Assembly: GCA_029717555.1 (NCBI GenBank)
Contig: JAMDHS010000068.1
Span: forward strand, 50,979-114,978
DNA: 64,000 bases
Direction of reading: 5' to 3'
From: Peribolospora baueri
Taxonomy: Eukaryota > Basidiomycota > Peribolosporomycetes > Peribolosporales > Peribolosporaceae
The translations under genes and the position numbers were made by a program. The notes under the pieces are model-generated. The model saw nothing but the letters and a program-made list of their open reading frames with translations. It made no database searches and was not told the origin of the DNA. This document shows positions 38,297 through 50,212 of the stretch, one piece after another; within the stretch, counting starts at the first letter, position 1, and each line of letters opens with the position of its first letter.

Positions 38297-39661
38297 ATGG
38301 CAGAACTCTACGCTGTGGCCGACTTTTGTCTTATCCCGATGGGAACGGGCACGAGCGTCGGTGAGTGGGTGCGGACGGAATCTGTCTCTTGTCCGGTGCC
38401 CCGGGTACGTGGATCGAACCGACAAACCTGGTCGAAGACGTCCATCGCGTTGTGCCGACATATGCGGCTGGCGTGAGGGAGAATATAGGCGTGGGATGAA
38501 GGATAGAGACAAGAGGGGGTCGGGGACGGTCATGCCCGCTTGTCCCCAGAAGCTTGTCCTGGATGGGACGGGGAAAGTCTCTAGACCGACTTGGACTCTT
38601 GCTGACCGGGCTGACATCCTCGCTCCGCATCCTCGCTCTTCGTCGCTTTCCTTATCGCCATCCTTATCACCACCATCCACACTCTCATCCGCATGTTCTC
38701 TTCCCATCCCTTATGGCGATGGCGTCTACAGGCGAGTACATCGCCGAATGTCAGCGCGTTCTCGAACGGAGCGGACTCAAGTATGAAGTGAGTGGATCAG
38801 CAGCGGCGCCCGTCTTTTGCTCGTCGGCCGTCGTCAAATTCCTGTTGGAGACGAACGGAGGACTTGGTAGTTAGGGACGGCCGGGGGTTCATAGCTCCTC
38901 CCGAATCAGCTTTGACGATCTACTTCGAAATCGGCGCTTATCGTCTCATTTCCATTTTCTCTTCCCTTCCGCGCGCGCTCTTCGTCTTTATCTGTTCAGC
39001 TGCAGTGCGTATCTTCAAGTCCCGTTGAGGCAAGACAGGCGCCAAAGAGAGGGCGCCCGGGGCTCGTTTGGTTCTCCGTGCCCCAATCGGAATGACTTGT
39101 CGTTTTATTGATGCGGCCTCTGACCTCTGGTTAACCTAGCACTCGATTTTCTTTCCACCGCTCTCTCCTTCCCACTGTTCATCCTCGCCTCGTAATGATA
39201 ACCGACTACCGACATGGCTCCCGTCATGGGCGCTCTATCCATCCTCCCCAACCCCACCCCACCCCATCCCATCCCATCTCATGCTGGCGAGCCACAGCGG
39301 CTACGGCACAAACGTAGAAGGCCCATTCGACGCGGTAACGTCAGCTCTAAAGGCATGTCACAAAGCAGTGCACGCGATGGGCGCCCCACGCATCTCCACC
39401 GACCTCCGCATCGGCACGCGTGTCGACAAGCCCCCGCCGCCCAAGCCCGAGATCATCTCCTCTTCTTCTTCTTTGCCGTCCGCTTCGGCCTCGGCCTCGG
39501 CGACCTCTGCGGCCGCAGCACGGGGCGCTGTTGAAGGGCGTGACGGGGGAGGGGAAGGAGGAGGGTGGGAGAAGGGCTTGGGAGAGAACGAGAGGAAGAG
39601 GGAGAGCGTGAGGCGAATCTTGGCGAAGGATAAGGCGAAGGAGGGTATGAGCAAGGTGTGA
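38297..39661 (+). CDS. ECM15/UPF0045 (MTH1187-type) thiamine-binding family protein
   Basis: Small alpha/beta protein of the MTH1187/YkoF-like family, whose members bind thiamine-type ligands; the role of yeast Ecm15 is not settled. Exons 38297-38360, 38732-38787, 39000-39004 and 39298-39661 give 162 residues. The core reads ADFCLIPMGTGTSV, GEYIAECQRVLERSGLKYE, then LH from the micro-exon, then GYGTNVEGPFDAV and STDLRIGTRVDKP, matching the family LKY-x-HG-x-GT-x-x-EGP pattern. The 5-nt exon is required: exon 2 ends in phase 0 and the last exon starts in phase 2, and the only codons that fit restore the conserved His-Gly. Family members are about 100 residues, so the Ser/Ala/Gly- and charge-rich tail of about 60 residues is an extension. 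Confidence 0.88.
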
Positions 39662-41392
39662 TGCGAGGCGAGGCGAGGCGAGACGACGGGGGAGGACGCG
39701 ATCAGGCCGATGGAAAAGTGCCCTTGACGAGGAGGAGGTCATTCACCCTCGCTATCGTCCGCATTGAATAGAAGCGTCGATGGGAGGCAAATCAAGCCTA
39801 CGTCTCCCATCGCCCGTCGTCCGAACGCCTGGCCTCGCCTGGCCTGTACTGTACTGGACTGGATTAGAGCCCGTCTTGGACCCGCCTTCCAAAGTTTCCT
39901 AAGATCATATCATGTTCAAGAGTCTCTTAGAATTTGACCTTTCTGCGGCTGGGTGGACGGGGAAACTGTTCATCGACACGGAGTGGAAGGTGGCCAGCAA
40001 CCCAGCCAGCCTCACGACGGACGGGGCCGGCGCGAACGTTCTGTTCTGCCACGGCTGACCCTCCTCAAGGGACGCGCCCCGTTTTGACGCCGATACGACC
40101 AGTCCCTCAAACGGACAAAACGATCGAAGCAAGTCCGCGAGTTCACAGGAGCTCACAAAATCCTGGCTCAGCCGGGGCGAGGGGGGAGCGTACGCACGCA
40201 CACGCGTAAGGAAAAGCAAGGGAAAAAAGGGAAAGGAATGGGAAGCAGGGAGGGAGCGAGGGAAAGAAGGAACGAGGTGCTCTCTGTATCCATCATCAAT
40301 CGCGCCGGTAATCTGGAAAGTCATAGGGACAAAATGACACATGGGAAAAAGAAAAAAAAAAAAAGGAACAGAAGCGGGGTGGGAGGAAGGTAGGGGTACG
40401 AAGGAAGGACAGAAAGAAGGGCAATGGAGGGACGGGTAGGGAAGACGAATCTCGGGGTTTGGGGGAGGATGTCTGGAGAAGAAAAGACGGGGGGGAAACG
40501 TCGCATGGACTGAGTTGAAAAAGATAGATGGATGAAATGAAGAGTGAGGAAGTAAGGTTTCGGGTAGAAGGCGAGCCGAAGGAAGTAGCGTCTCGACGGC
40601 GGCGAACTAGGGTTGGTCGGTCAGAATGGGAAAAGAAGGAAGGGTGAGAAGGAGAAGGTCAAGAAAGGAGGAGCGAGGTCGTGTAACAAGCCGTGAGGGC
40701 AACTTGGCAATGAGATGGGAGGAGAAGATAAAAGACGACGGTGTCGACGGGAACAAGGCGGGGCTTGGCTTGTCTTGCATACGAGAAGCGGGATCGGATC
40801 GGACGAAAGGACAGCAAGACGGTTGACCGATGGAACGAGAAGGAACGGACGGAAGAACTCAGGGCGGCGAGGGTTCGGGTAAGGACCACCATGAGCGGAC
40901 GATGAGAACGGGACCATGCGCATGACGAACTGTGTCGGCGGCGGACAGGCGACAGCTGGAGAGCCGACTGAGCCAACGTGGTCAAAACCGAGCGAGGAGC
41001 TGCATGGCCCGAGGACAAGTGAAAGGCCCAGAGACGCGCATGTGGAGCGGGGGCCGAGGCCGCCGGACGAAGGTACGACAGCGAATGGACGTCCGCCATC
41101 GCCGAGAGGGAGCGAAACAGTGCACAAGGGCAGCCAGCCACTGACGTCCGTGATGAAACCCGCGCTTGCCTTGACTCGGCTCACATCGTAAACCACACCG
41201 CTCGTCCAGTTCTTGAGCGTTTAACATCCTCCGTTCCTCCTGGGACCAACCGTTATCGACCCTAGACCTCCGACGATCGCCGGGGCCGTCTCCCGCCCAC
41301 AAGCCCTCTACCACGTCGTTCGATACACCACCCATCCCACGCCGCCACCATCCGACCGTCCCTTCTGCCCAACTGAGCCCGTGATCGCCCGC
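39662..41392. other. Convergent intergenic region; no supported gene
   Basis: 1.7 kb between the stops of the ECM15-like gene (+) and rho1 (-). A 191-codon frame at 40621-41196 (-) has no family resemblance and an unlikely Ser/Pro/Leu composition. Short A-rich runs occur near 40350. Probably the rho1 3' UTR plus spacer. Confidence 0.5.
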
Positions 41393-42655
41393 TCACAAAA
41401 CGAGGCACTTGCCGCCCTTGCCCGTACCGCTGCCGCGCTTCTTGGAGAGCAAGGCGGCTCTGGTAGCGTGCTCGAAAACCTCGCGAACTCCCTCGCCCGT
41501 CTTGGCGGAGCACTCGAGGTACTTGGCCGCGCCGATCTTCTGCGCCACCGCCATGCCCTCTTCTTGCGTTACGGGGCGCTGCGACGTCTTGCGGAGCTCG
41601 TCGATCGTCTTCGGGTCGCGGCGAAGGTCCTTCTTGCAGCCGACAAGGATGATGGGCAAACCGTTGCAGAAGTGCAGCACCTCGGAAATCCACTGTGGGC
41701 GATCGTGAAAAAAAGCCGGGTCAAAGGGGTAAGCTCTGTGCCTGCACCGAAGAAGACTACACCAACGTCCCCGCTCCACCCCCAGTGAAATCTCCGTCGT
41801 CGTTCATGCGAGGCATTAACTAAGCTACGACGTCGGGCGATGGACATAGCATGGTCGCGAGCGGCCGCTCGTCGTTCATGCGAGGCATTTACCAAGCTAC
41901 CACGTCGGGCGACCGACATAACACGGTGGCGAGGCTCACCTTTTCCTGAACGTTGTCAAGCGAATCCGGGCTGTCGACGGCGAAACAGATAAGGATGACG
42001 TGCGAGTCGGGGTAGCTGAGCGGCCTCAGACGGTCATAGTCCTCTTGGCCGGCCGTATCCCAAAGGGCGAGCTCGACGTGCTTGCCATCCACCTCGACGT
42101 CTGCGACGTAGTTTTCGAAAACGGTAGGCACGTACACCTGGGTGAGAGGGAAGGAGGGGAAGAGTTGAGCGCACAGGGACAACGAACATCGGAGGTCGCG
42201 CACGATCGCCCTCGGCGGACCATCCCCTTCTCGCCACACGGGCGATACATCCGCCACGCCGCCCCCCAGCCCTTCGCATATCTCGGTTCAAACGATCCGA
42301 AAGGACGGCCACCGGAAAGGAGCTCGAGATACGCAAGAATGGCGGCGTGCGCGAGATGTATGCAAGCGATGGAAAGCGAAGGACGGGCGCGGGGGGACTC
42401 AGCGCGTCTCGACGACAGACGACGACAGCCTGTGGCAAGCAGAGCAAGCGCTGCCATGTCGAGTCGGTGCACGAGACGAGACGAGACGTCGACGTCGTTG
42501 ACGACAGACAACGGGCGGCAGAAAGGATGAATGATGGGAGGAAGGAAGCGAAGACTGACCTCGGGGAAAGTACCCTTGCTGAAGACGATGAGCAGACACG
42601 TCTTTCCGCAGGCACCGTCGCCGACGATGACGAGCTTACGGCGGATCTCAGTCAT
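41393..42655 (-). CDS. rho1: Rho-family small GTPase Rho1
   Basis: Membrane-associated GTP switch controlling 1,3-beta-glucan synthase, Pkc1 and actin polarity. Exons 42655-42560, 42137-41940 and 41692-41393 give 197 residues. G1 is [11 protein letters not shown] (residues 12-22), switch [19 protein letters not shown]3 [21 protein letters not shown]4 [10 protein letters not shown], and the Rho insert region [17 protein letters not shown]5 is [10 protein letters not shown]. The C-terminus is GKGGKCLVL, a CaaX box ending in Leu that predicts geranylgeranylation. Intron 1 (42138-42559) and intron 2 (41693-41939) are long for this window, and intron 2 carries a 72-bp direct repeat. Rho1 is preferred over Cdc42 or Rac from the [10 protein letters not shown] and [12 protein letters not shown] segments. 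Confidence 0.96.
41798..41939 (+). repeat. 72-bp imperfect direct repeat inside rho1 intron 2
   Basis: Two copies offset by 72 bp (core CGTTCATGCG at 41801 and 41873) share most of their length, including AAGCTAC and ACGTCGGGCGA. The second copy runs into the donor region of the intron on the - strand. Confidence 0.85.
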
Positions 42656-44829
42656 GTTGTCCGAAGAACGAGGGTGACACGGCTAGGAAAAGGGGGGGAA
42701 AGAGAGAAAGGAGAAGCAGGGAGCGGAGGAAGAGAAGGACGAAGGGAGATGTGGTGTGTCTGGAGGGCTAGCCGGCGACGGTGCGGACGGCGGTTGATTG
42801 GGGGTGGGTGGAAAAGGGGGAAGCGGGGTGCGAGAGGGGCGACGGGTGGGAGGAGTGACGACGGAGGAGAGGAGCAAGACAAGGCAGGTCAGCCGGAGGA
42901 GAGGATGAGTTGAAGGACAACGATGATGGGACGAGAGTGATTCGGCGAGAGAACGCTGCCGGCGCCCGTGGGCGGCGAACCAAGGCGGTGCGAGGGACGG
43001 ACGAAATTGGAGGGAATAGAAAATTCGCTTGGCTTGGCTTGGCTTGGCGCGATAGGAGGGAGGCGAGACGCGACGGGACGGGCGGAACTCACCTGGGAGC
43101 TCCTTGTGGACGACGATGTGGGAAGGGGATGAAGGCCTAGGAGAAGAGGAGGCGTTGGGATGAGGGGTGACTGATGTGATTGATGGGGCGGAGGTGAACG
43201 GCGAAATCGAGTCGACGGTCGGGTCGCTCACTCGCTTAGGGCTGGCTTGGCTGGCTCGCTCTGGCTGGGGCGACGGAGACGGACGGACGGACGCGTAGAC
43301 AGACGGACAGGGATAGGGATAGGATAGGGACACGACGACGGGCCAGCGCTGCCGCCCACCCACGCCACGCCTCGTCCGACCGTGGGAATTTCCACCTAGG
43401 GTTATCCAGCCGTGGCTCTGCTCCACGTGATCTGCTGCGGAGAAGCGGGCAGCGTACTCTCTGGCACGGACGGAGACGGACGGCTGCTTTTCCTCGAGCG
43501 CGTACTGCATATTATTTATTATACTGTCCGATCGTCTGGACTGGACTGGACTGGGAAATAAAGGCTCGCCCGCCGTGTCCGTCTCTCTTCTATCCGTCGT
43601 TATCGCTCCCAAGGACGATCGGTCAGCCCCGGAGCCGCCTCGCCCATCTTCGATTCGCCCCGGCGCATCGGCGCGTCGGCCCATCAGCATCGCACGGTGC
43701 ACACGCCGCTGGACGAGCTGGAAGCCAGCGAGCGACACGCCGTCGCGTCCCGTCCGTCTGGCTCGGTTCCTGATCGCTATCGAGAATCCCTTCTGTGCCC
43801 ACCCATCGCTTCTCTCAGGACATGCGTCTCCTCACCGGTGCCTGAAACGTCCACAACGCGTTCGACGGGTCGCTTCGCTCTCAGCGTTGGCCCCTCTCGT
43901 GGGCCCCGGCTGCAGACTGGCACAGCGGACGGAGCGCGCCAGATTCCATTTTGGTAACGCCGACCGACCGACCGACCCCTGCGTATAATAATAATAATAA
44001 TAAGTTCTCTACGCCGAGCCAAGATGCGGAGCGAGGCTCGCTCATATGATATGCATGACAGTTTCGTTCATGGCACAGCAAGCCCCCGCCCCGACTGCTT
44101 GTCTACGTCCCGTTTGCCCGCGTGTCTAATTTGGAACCTCTCCATGTACGTAGAGCGTTCCAACGTCCATGGGGAAGCAAGAGAGCATGCTGGACGTCCT
44201 TCGCACTGACACGCGCGGGGGAACGGTCCTTTTCACCCGCAGTATGTACTTTCTCAATTATGACTAGTCAGCTCAGGTATACAAGTGTACAACAAGTCGC
44301 GTATTGGTTCGTTAATGGCCGCTCGTAGCTTGCTTCCTTCGTCGTCCTCCACAGATGCCGGCCGGAATGGACGGCCAAAGAGGACGACGACCAGAAGGAC
44401 GACCACGTTGATGGGAGAGGAAGGCGTGAAGCGGCGTCGGCTCGGCAGATACGTGAATACGAGACCATGGCCATGCCATGGCGCTATCCACGGCAGTGAC
44501 GGAGAAGAGAGCAGATCTTGGCGCCTCGCCGGCGCCTCCTTGCCGACGCCGAGGAGGAGGTAGTCGCACACTCACTCGCCCTCGTACGACCCCGACCCCT
44601 CTCAGCACGCCTTCTTATTCTTCTTCTTCTCCCCTTTCTTGCCTACCTCATCCTCTTGAACACCATTCCCTCACTCCAGCCCGCTCACTTCCACCTCTCC
44701 GATCCACGTTGCCGTCCGTCGCTCACCCCGCATTTCCCGCCCTACCCCTCCTCACCTCACCGCTTTCCTTTCACCACAGGCCTTCCAGATGCGACGATAG
44801 CCCCCGCGTCCTGCCGTCGCAACCCTGCC
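42656..44829. promoter_or_regulatory. Divergent intergenic region upstream of rho1 and the aspartic protease
   Basis: 2.2 kb containing the rho1 promoter and leader and the 5' end of the protease gene. It has GGAC-type repeats near 43270-43320, a short TAATAA run at 43985-44000 and strongly pyrimidine-skewed stretches. The first protease exon (signal peptide) probably lies between about 44470 and 44790. Otherwise no gene is supported. Confidence 0.5.
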
Positions 44830-47800
44830 ATGGAGCCCGATGGGCAAGGACAACATGGGACGAAGCGGCGTCGATCCCCGCACTCGACTTCCTTCCACCC
44901 ACGAGACCAGCTCTCCTCCTTCCCTTCGGCCCCCACCTCCCTACGCCTTCCTCTCTCTCTCGGCTACTCCAACTTCCAGCTCATCTACACACTTCCCCTG
45001 CTCTTTGGCTCCCCTTCCCCTTCCTCCCCTCCTCAAACCCTCTCCCTCCAGATCGACACAGGCTCCTCTGACCTTTGGGTGGCCTCCACCAACTGCACCG
45101 CCGACGTCTGCGCCCAGCCCGGCGTGAACAAGTTCGACATCCGTGCCTCCGCTTCGGCCGTCCAGACCGGCGAGACGTTCTCCGTCGCCTACCTCATAGG
45201 TTCGGCGTCCGGGCCGATCATCTCCGATACGGTGACGGTGGGAACCACGGACGACGATGCTGCCAACGGCGTTGGAGGCCTCACCATCCCCTCCCAAGCT
45301 TTCGCCGCCTGCGATCACGTTACCGTCGAGCAATTCTCCACCGCCCACTTCAGCGGCATTCTAGGCCTAGCATTGCCCGGCAACAGCATCATCCAAAACG
45401 TCCTCGGCGGAAGAGGCGACGTCGCCACTATCGACGAGGAAGATGCATTCATGTCGCCGAACAGGACGGGCGCGTTCGTGGGCAGCATCTGGCAGGCTTT
45501 GCTCGACGACGACGCCGCGGACTCCGATGATGGCTCCGACAACGGGAGTTCTGCCTCGTCGACGTCCTCGGGCGCCCTCTATTTCTCCGTCGGCTTGCAG
45601 CGGCCTGGAGCGCTGGGAGGGATGGGAGACAGCGTGCTGACCGTAGGTGAGTGCCGAGTCGTTTGCCCAAGATTCCTCCTGTGCGCTGCAAAAGAATGCG
45701 ACTATATGCGCTGCCGCATCGTCGTATCCTACACGAGTGCTCCGCCGGACTGTGGTTTGGTTTTTCTTACTGCTTTGGGGGCTGGGAGCAGAAGGACGGG
45801 TGCAGGGAGGATCCTTTGGACCGACACCAGCTCACGTCCACCCCATCTTCCCTTTATACCTGACTCCTTTCCCTTCCGTTTGTTTCCTTTCGCCCCCTCC
45901 CCCCCTTCAAGGCACTTTGGACGCTCAGTACGCGACCACTCTCACAGACCTCACCTTCTCCTCCGTCCCCGTCGCCCTCTCCGGCTATCCCAAGTTTTGG
46001 CGGTTGCCCATGACATCCCTAAACGTCGACTGGCAAGGCGGCACGCATCAGATCGCACTCCACCCCAGCGTCGTCTCGGATCAGCAGACCGTGTCCGCTT
46101 TCCCTTTGGCCGTCTTCGATACCGGAGGTAAGCGTGCCCCGTGGATCGGCCACGCTGCTATCTGCCCTGTCGCGTCAAAATAGAATCTAAGCCTGTTTCC
46201 CAACCCTCTCGCCCACCCGTAGGCACGAACATCTTCGGGCCCCCGCAAGCGGTCAATGACCTCTACCGCGTCTGGGGTATCTCCCAGAGTGCAGACGGCA
46301 ATTGTGAGTCGTTGGTGGCCCCGCCGTCCACTTATCTGGTCTCCGGTCTTGTGTCATGACACTATGGCTAACTCACCGTCGACGCCGTCGTATTCGCATC
46401 CTCCCGGATTCCGCTCAGACTATGTGCCATGTACGCTCGCCCAGCAGATCACCGTATGCTTCGGCGGATCGGACGCTATTCAAGTACCTCTCCACCCTCT
46501 GGACATGAGCGTACCCACCCCGAATGGATCGGGCGAGAGATGCATCGGCGCCTTTCAAGCCCTCCCGGGCGATCCTACTCAATCTCCGGGCGACTTGTGA
46601 GTGCCGTGGAGAAGCTTTCCGATTGTGGTAGAGACTGGAATCGCGTCCTCGGCGCTGAACAGGTTTTGTGCCTCGGTCCTTTGATCGTGCGCAGCATCAT
46701 GGGCACAGCTTTCATGCGTGCCGCCTACTCTGTCTTCTCCTGTTCTGGCGACCTTACAGTGCCGTCGACGGAGAGCGTCACCTCGTCCTGCCAAGCTTCC
46801 GTCGGCCTGCGCTCGATGCAAAACGCGTCCCAGATGCTGGACGAGTTTAACCGCGTTCGCGTCCTCCACGAGGACCTCAAAGGCACCGCTCCGAACCCTT
46901 CCGGCTCTCCCGACTTCAATATCCGCCGAGGGCTCAGCGCGGGTGCCAAGGTTGGCATCGGCATCAGCATCGGCGTCGCGTTTATGGCCGTCGTCGTCTT
47001 CCTCTCGTTCTACTTTAGCTCCAGACGCGCCGCCGCGTCTTTGAACATGGCCCGGCGCAAGTTTCCCCTCGGCGTGTTCGGAAAGGCCGATAGCGGGCGA
47101 GGTGGAGTGGATGTGGCGAGCGACGACGCCTCGGAAGGCATCGAAGAAAAGCGAAGCCGTCGACAAATGTTAAACCCACTTCATCTCGCGCTCGTAGGCG
47201 CCAATAGGAGGTCGAGCGGTGGGTATGAGGTGGCACAGAGTTGGGCGGTCGACAGCTACGACCAGTCGAGCGGCCGACGACGGCCTCCGTCTCACTCTCA
47301 TTCGGCGCACATGAGCGTCAGCTTCAGCGGCGATGACCGATATCCCAGCTTTGGATATGGCAGCATGCTTGGCACGCCCTTAACCCTACCGAGCAGCGTC
47401 CGTGGCAGCAGCTATCTTGGTTCGGACAGGGACAGGGACGCCGACAGCGGCTATTTTGGGCATGCCTCAGCCCTGCGTCGTTCTCAAACTCCTGATTCTC
47501 CGGCCAGACGATTGCTCGGCGATCCCATCTCTCCGCCCCATGCGTCTGGTCAGGCATCGCCTCGGGGCATTCGGCACAACGACGTGTTGCAGCATTGGGA
47601 CGAGCAGGGTATGACCCTCCCGTCTTCTCGCCGGCTTCTGCTTGGCGACGCGCTCCTCCTCGAGGGCACCCACCACGACGAGCGCCACCGCGCGCTTACC
47701 TCCGTCTCTTTCTCGCCGCCCTTCTCGCCGTCTCAATTGCCCATCATGCTAGCCACAGCCTCCACTCCCAATCCTTGCGTCAGGCCCTTACCGATTCCGA

Positions 47801-48000
47801 ATCCCGTCGGACACGGAATCGAAGAGGACCCGCAGAGCCAGAGCCAGAGTTGGAGCGGCACGGTCAGGCACGGGCGTGCCAGAGCCAGCGTGCATGTCGA
47901 GGCCGAGGCCGGCCAGTACGCGGAGCCGCCGTCGCCCAGCAGCGCAATGGACCCAGCAATAGAAGCCAATAGGCGACTGTTGGGAGATGGACGTCCTTGA
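44830..48000 (+). CDS. Membrane-anchored aspartic protease (pepsin A1 family)
   Basis: Secretory-pathway aspartic endopeptidase, yapsin-like. Exons: to 45646 from an uncertain 5' end, then 45912-46127, 46223-46303, 46419-46596 and 46695-48000. The first catalytic motif is QIDTGSSDLWVAS, the second AVFDTGGTNIFGPP, and the pepsin-like end is IMGTAFMRAAYSVFSC. A Ser/Asp-rich insertion (DDDAADSDDGSDNGSS) lies in the N-terminal lobe. After the catalytic domain comes one membrane segment (VGIGISIGVAFMAVVVFLSF), then RR and a cytosolic Ser/Gly/His-rich tail of about 320 residues, far longer than in typical yapsins. 44830 is the first in-frame ATG, but it gives no signal peptide, so a spliced upstream exon is likely. 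A hydrophobic stretch in the same frame before it lacks an ATG. Confidence 0.85.
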
Positions 48001-49134
48001 TCCGCACCGCGCCAATCTTCGCTCTGAGATTTTAAATCCCGTTCTCCCGGTAGCCTCGGCGCTGTCTCATACTTCCATCCAGGTCTCTCGGAGCTCTCGC
48101 ACACGTCACCATCTCTCCTCCCGCCCCCCGTCGCCGTTCGCTTATGGACCTCTGGATATCTGTTGCTAGGCACGCACTTTCCCTTCTTCCCCTCCTTCTC
48201 GTCCACTCGTCCTCATCTCGCCTTGGCATACCATACTTCGGTCCGACTTAATTCTCCCGAGCCCGGTCCCAAGTCCTCGCACGTACCCACTATACCTCGC
48301 CCCGGTCTTATCTCGGGCCTGGTCGCACCTTTTAAAAGGGCGCGGACCGAATGAGACGTCATGGCTCGCCTCGCAATGCCACTTGTCAGCCAATGCACCT
48401 TAGGCAGCCCGCATGCGCAAAAGAGGAACAAGTTGAGAGACGGCCTGTGTCTCGCAGCGTCTCCATTCATTGGCTGGTACGTTCGGGGTCCGCATCTAGT
48501 TTTTTACGCGCGGTGCACGTTTTCGACTGCGGGAGCGGCGGGTGGAAGCCAACAAACAACTAAGGAAAAAAAAAAAAAAAAAAGAAAAGAGACGACCGAT
48601 GATAGATCCCGTCGGTCGGTTCGGTTCAATTCGTTTGTTCACCGCCGCGCCGCGTCTCCAATTCGAAATTGATGTCTGTCTGTCGACACGATCGATGTGC
48701 GACGCGACTCGACTCTACTAGAGACGCGCGCGCGGATCCTTCCTTCCTTCCTTTCTTCCTTCCTCCCCTTCCGCTCCCTCGTTCGTTCGTTCGTTCGGCG
48801 TTTATTTGTCCCGGGCAGCAAGCAGCTCGCTGCTGTTGTGTTTACGCCCGCACGCGCGCGGAGGGGGGAAGAACGAGTTCGGTTGCCGAAGTGAATACAA
48901 TACAAAGGAGGGAGATAGATGGGGTTCCGGAAGAGGAAATAGGCAGACGGCCCGAAGGGATACAGATGTGGAAGGAGAGGGAAGGGTAGAACGTGGACGA
49001 AAAACAGAAAGCGAAGGGACGAGAAGGGGGCGATGAGGTAGGTAGGTAGGTACTCGTCTCTCTTCTCATCCTCCTCTCCGTTATCGCACTCTAAGGCGCC
49101 CGCCGTCGATAAGCGAGCGCACGGCGCGTGCGCG
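48001..49134. other. Convergent intergenic region with low-complexity DNA
   Basis: Between the stops of the protease (+) and the SDR gene (-). It contains a 19-nt A run near 48565, CCTTCCTT/GTTCGTTC repeats at 48739-48800 and GGTAGGTA at 49037-49052. The open frames on both strands are simple-repeat products. Confidence 0.5.
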
Positions 49135-50212
49135 TCACCGCCTCTTCCTCCACATCCCCTCATCACGCATCCTAGCCCACCGCACCCTGAACCTTCTGGC
49201 CACCGTCCCCAAAAAGCCGTCCAAAATCCACGAGTCCGGCAACCAGCTCAGAAAGCCAACCTCGATGGCGTGCCTCCAGCTGCCCGGACCGATCCGGGTT
49301 CCGTCGCCCATGACGCGCACGCAGTCCCGCGCGAATGACCGGGCCGTCGTACGAAGGAGGCCGGGAGGGTCAGGGTTGGAGGGCGTGACGACGCTGCCTA
49401 CGAGGACGGCTTGCACCGTGACCTGACGAGTGGACGGGTCGAGGTAGAGCTCACGTGAGAGGCTGGTAGAGAAGGCGTTGATGGCCGCTTTCGTCGTGGA
49501 ATAGACGGTTAGGAAGGCTGTTTGAAGGAAAGGGAGCGGGGAAGAGGCGGAGGGACGTGAGCGAGAGGACGAGACGAGACGAGCGGGGTCGAAATCTCCG
49601 TTGACAATCATCGTCCCACTCACGCAGAGGTAAGAGCGACACGTGAGATGAGATGTTGACGATGTGACTGGGCTGGTGCGCCTTGAGGAGCGGCAGCAGC
49701 GCTCTGGTGAGCAGAATAGTGAACATGAGGTTGGATTGGAGCACGGCAGCGATGTCATCCTCCTCGGCCTCCACGAGCGAACTCCAAGCCGTCTCGGGGC
49801 TTCTGCTGGCAAAGCTGACGTTGTTGATAAGAAGCGTGAGTTTGAGATCGCTGAGCGCCTCTCTGAAGGAGGCGTAGTCAAGCTTGGGACCGTTGGATGC
49901 GTCGGCGACGATCACTCTCACTTCCGTCCTGCTTCCTCGCCTGCCTCTCTGGATCGCCTCGGTCAGGATCTCCTGCCGCACGCGCTCGAGTTTCTCATTG
50001 TCTCGACCGTGGAGGACGACGTTGAAGCCATAGACGATCGCCAGCTCCCGAGCGAGCGCCAGACCGATGCCGGCCGAGCTTCCCGTGACGAGCGCCCAGG
50101 ACGCGTCGCCCGGGTGGAGGAAGGCCTCTATGGGCGGGGTACCGAAGGGGAGGTAGCGGTAGAAGGGAATGTACCGGGCCAGCGCGAGCGGCGTCGAGGC
50201 TCGCAAAGACAT
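49135..50212 (-). CDS. Short-chain dehydrogenase/reductase (ketoreductase-like)
   Basis: NAD(P)-dependent Rossmann reductase. Exons 50212-49624 and 49517-49135 give 323 residues. The cofactor motif WALVTGSSAGIGLALARELA starts at about residue 40, followed by NVVLHGRDNEKL (the basic residues suggest NADPH) and the LLINNVSF strand (NNAG equivalent). The catalytic Ser is in HIVNISSHVSLLP. The splice restores FLTVYSTTKAAINAFSTSLS with the YxxxK pair, and VQAVLVGSVVTP corresponds to the PG motif. The arrangement resembles very-long-chain 3-ketoacyl-CoA reductase and 17-beta-HSD12-type enzymes, but substrate assignment is inference. N-terminal PFYRYLPFG may contact membrane. It is divergent from the phosphatase at 50824. 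Confidence 0.87.

Noticed and set aside
38395-38425. T-loop-like GGTTCGATCC on the - strand
   Set aside because: No flanking stem, anticodon arm or acceptor arm can be built; it lies in an intron of the ECM15-like gene.
40621-41196. 191-codon - strand frame downstream of rho1
   Set aside because: Ser/Pro/Leu-rich with no recognised motif and no splice-linked partner; more likely rho1 3' UTR or spacer.
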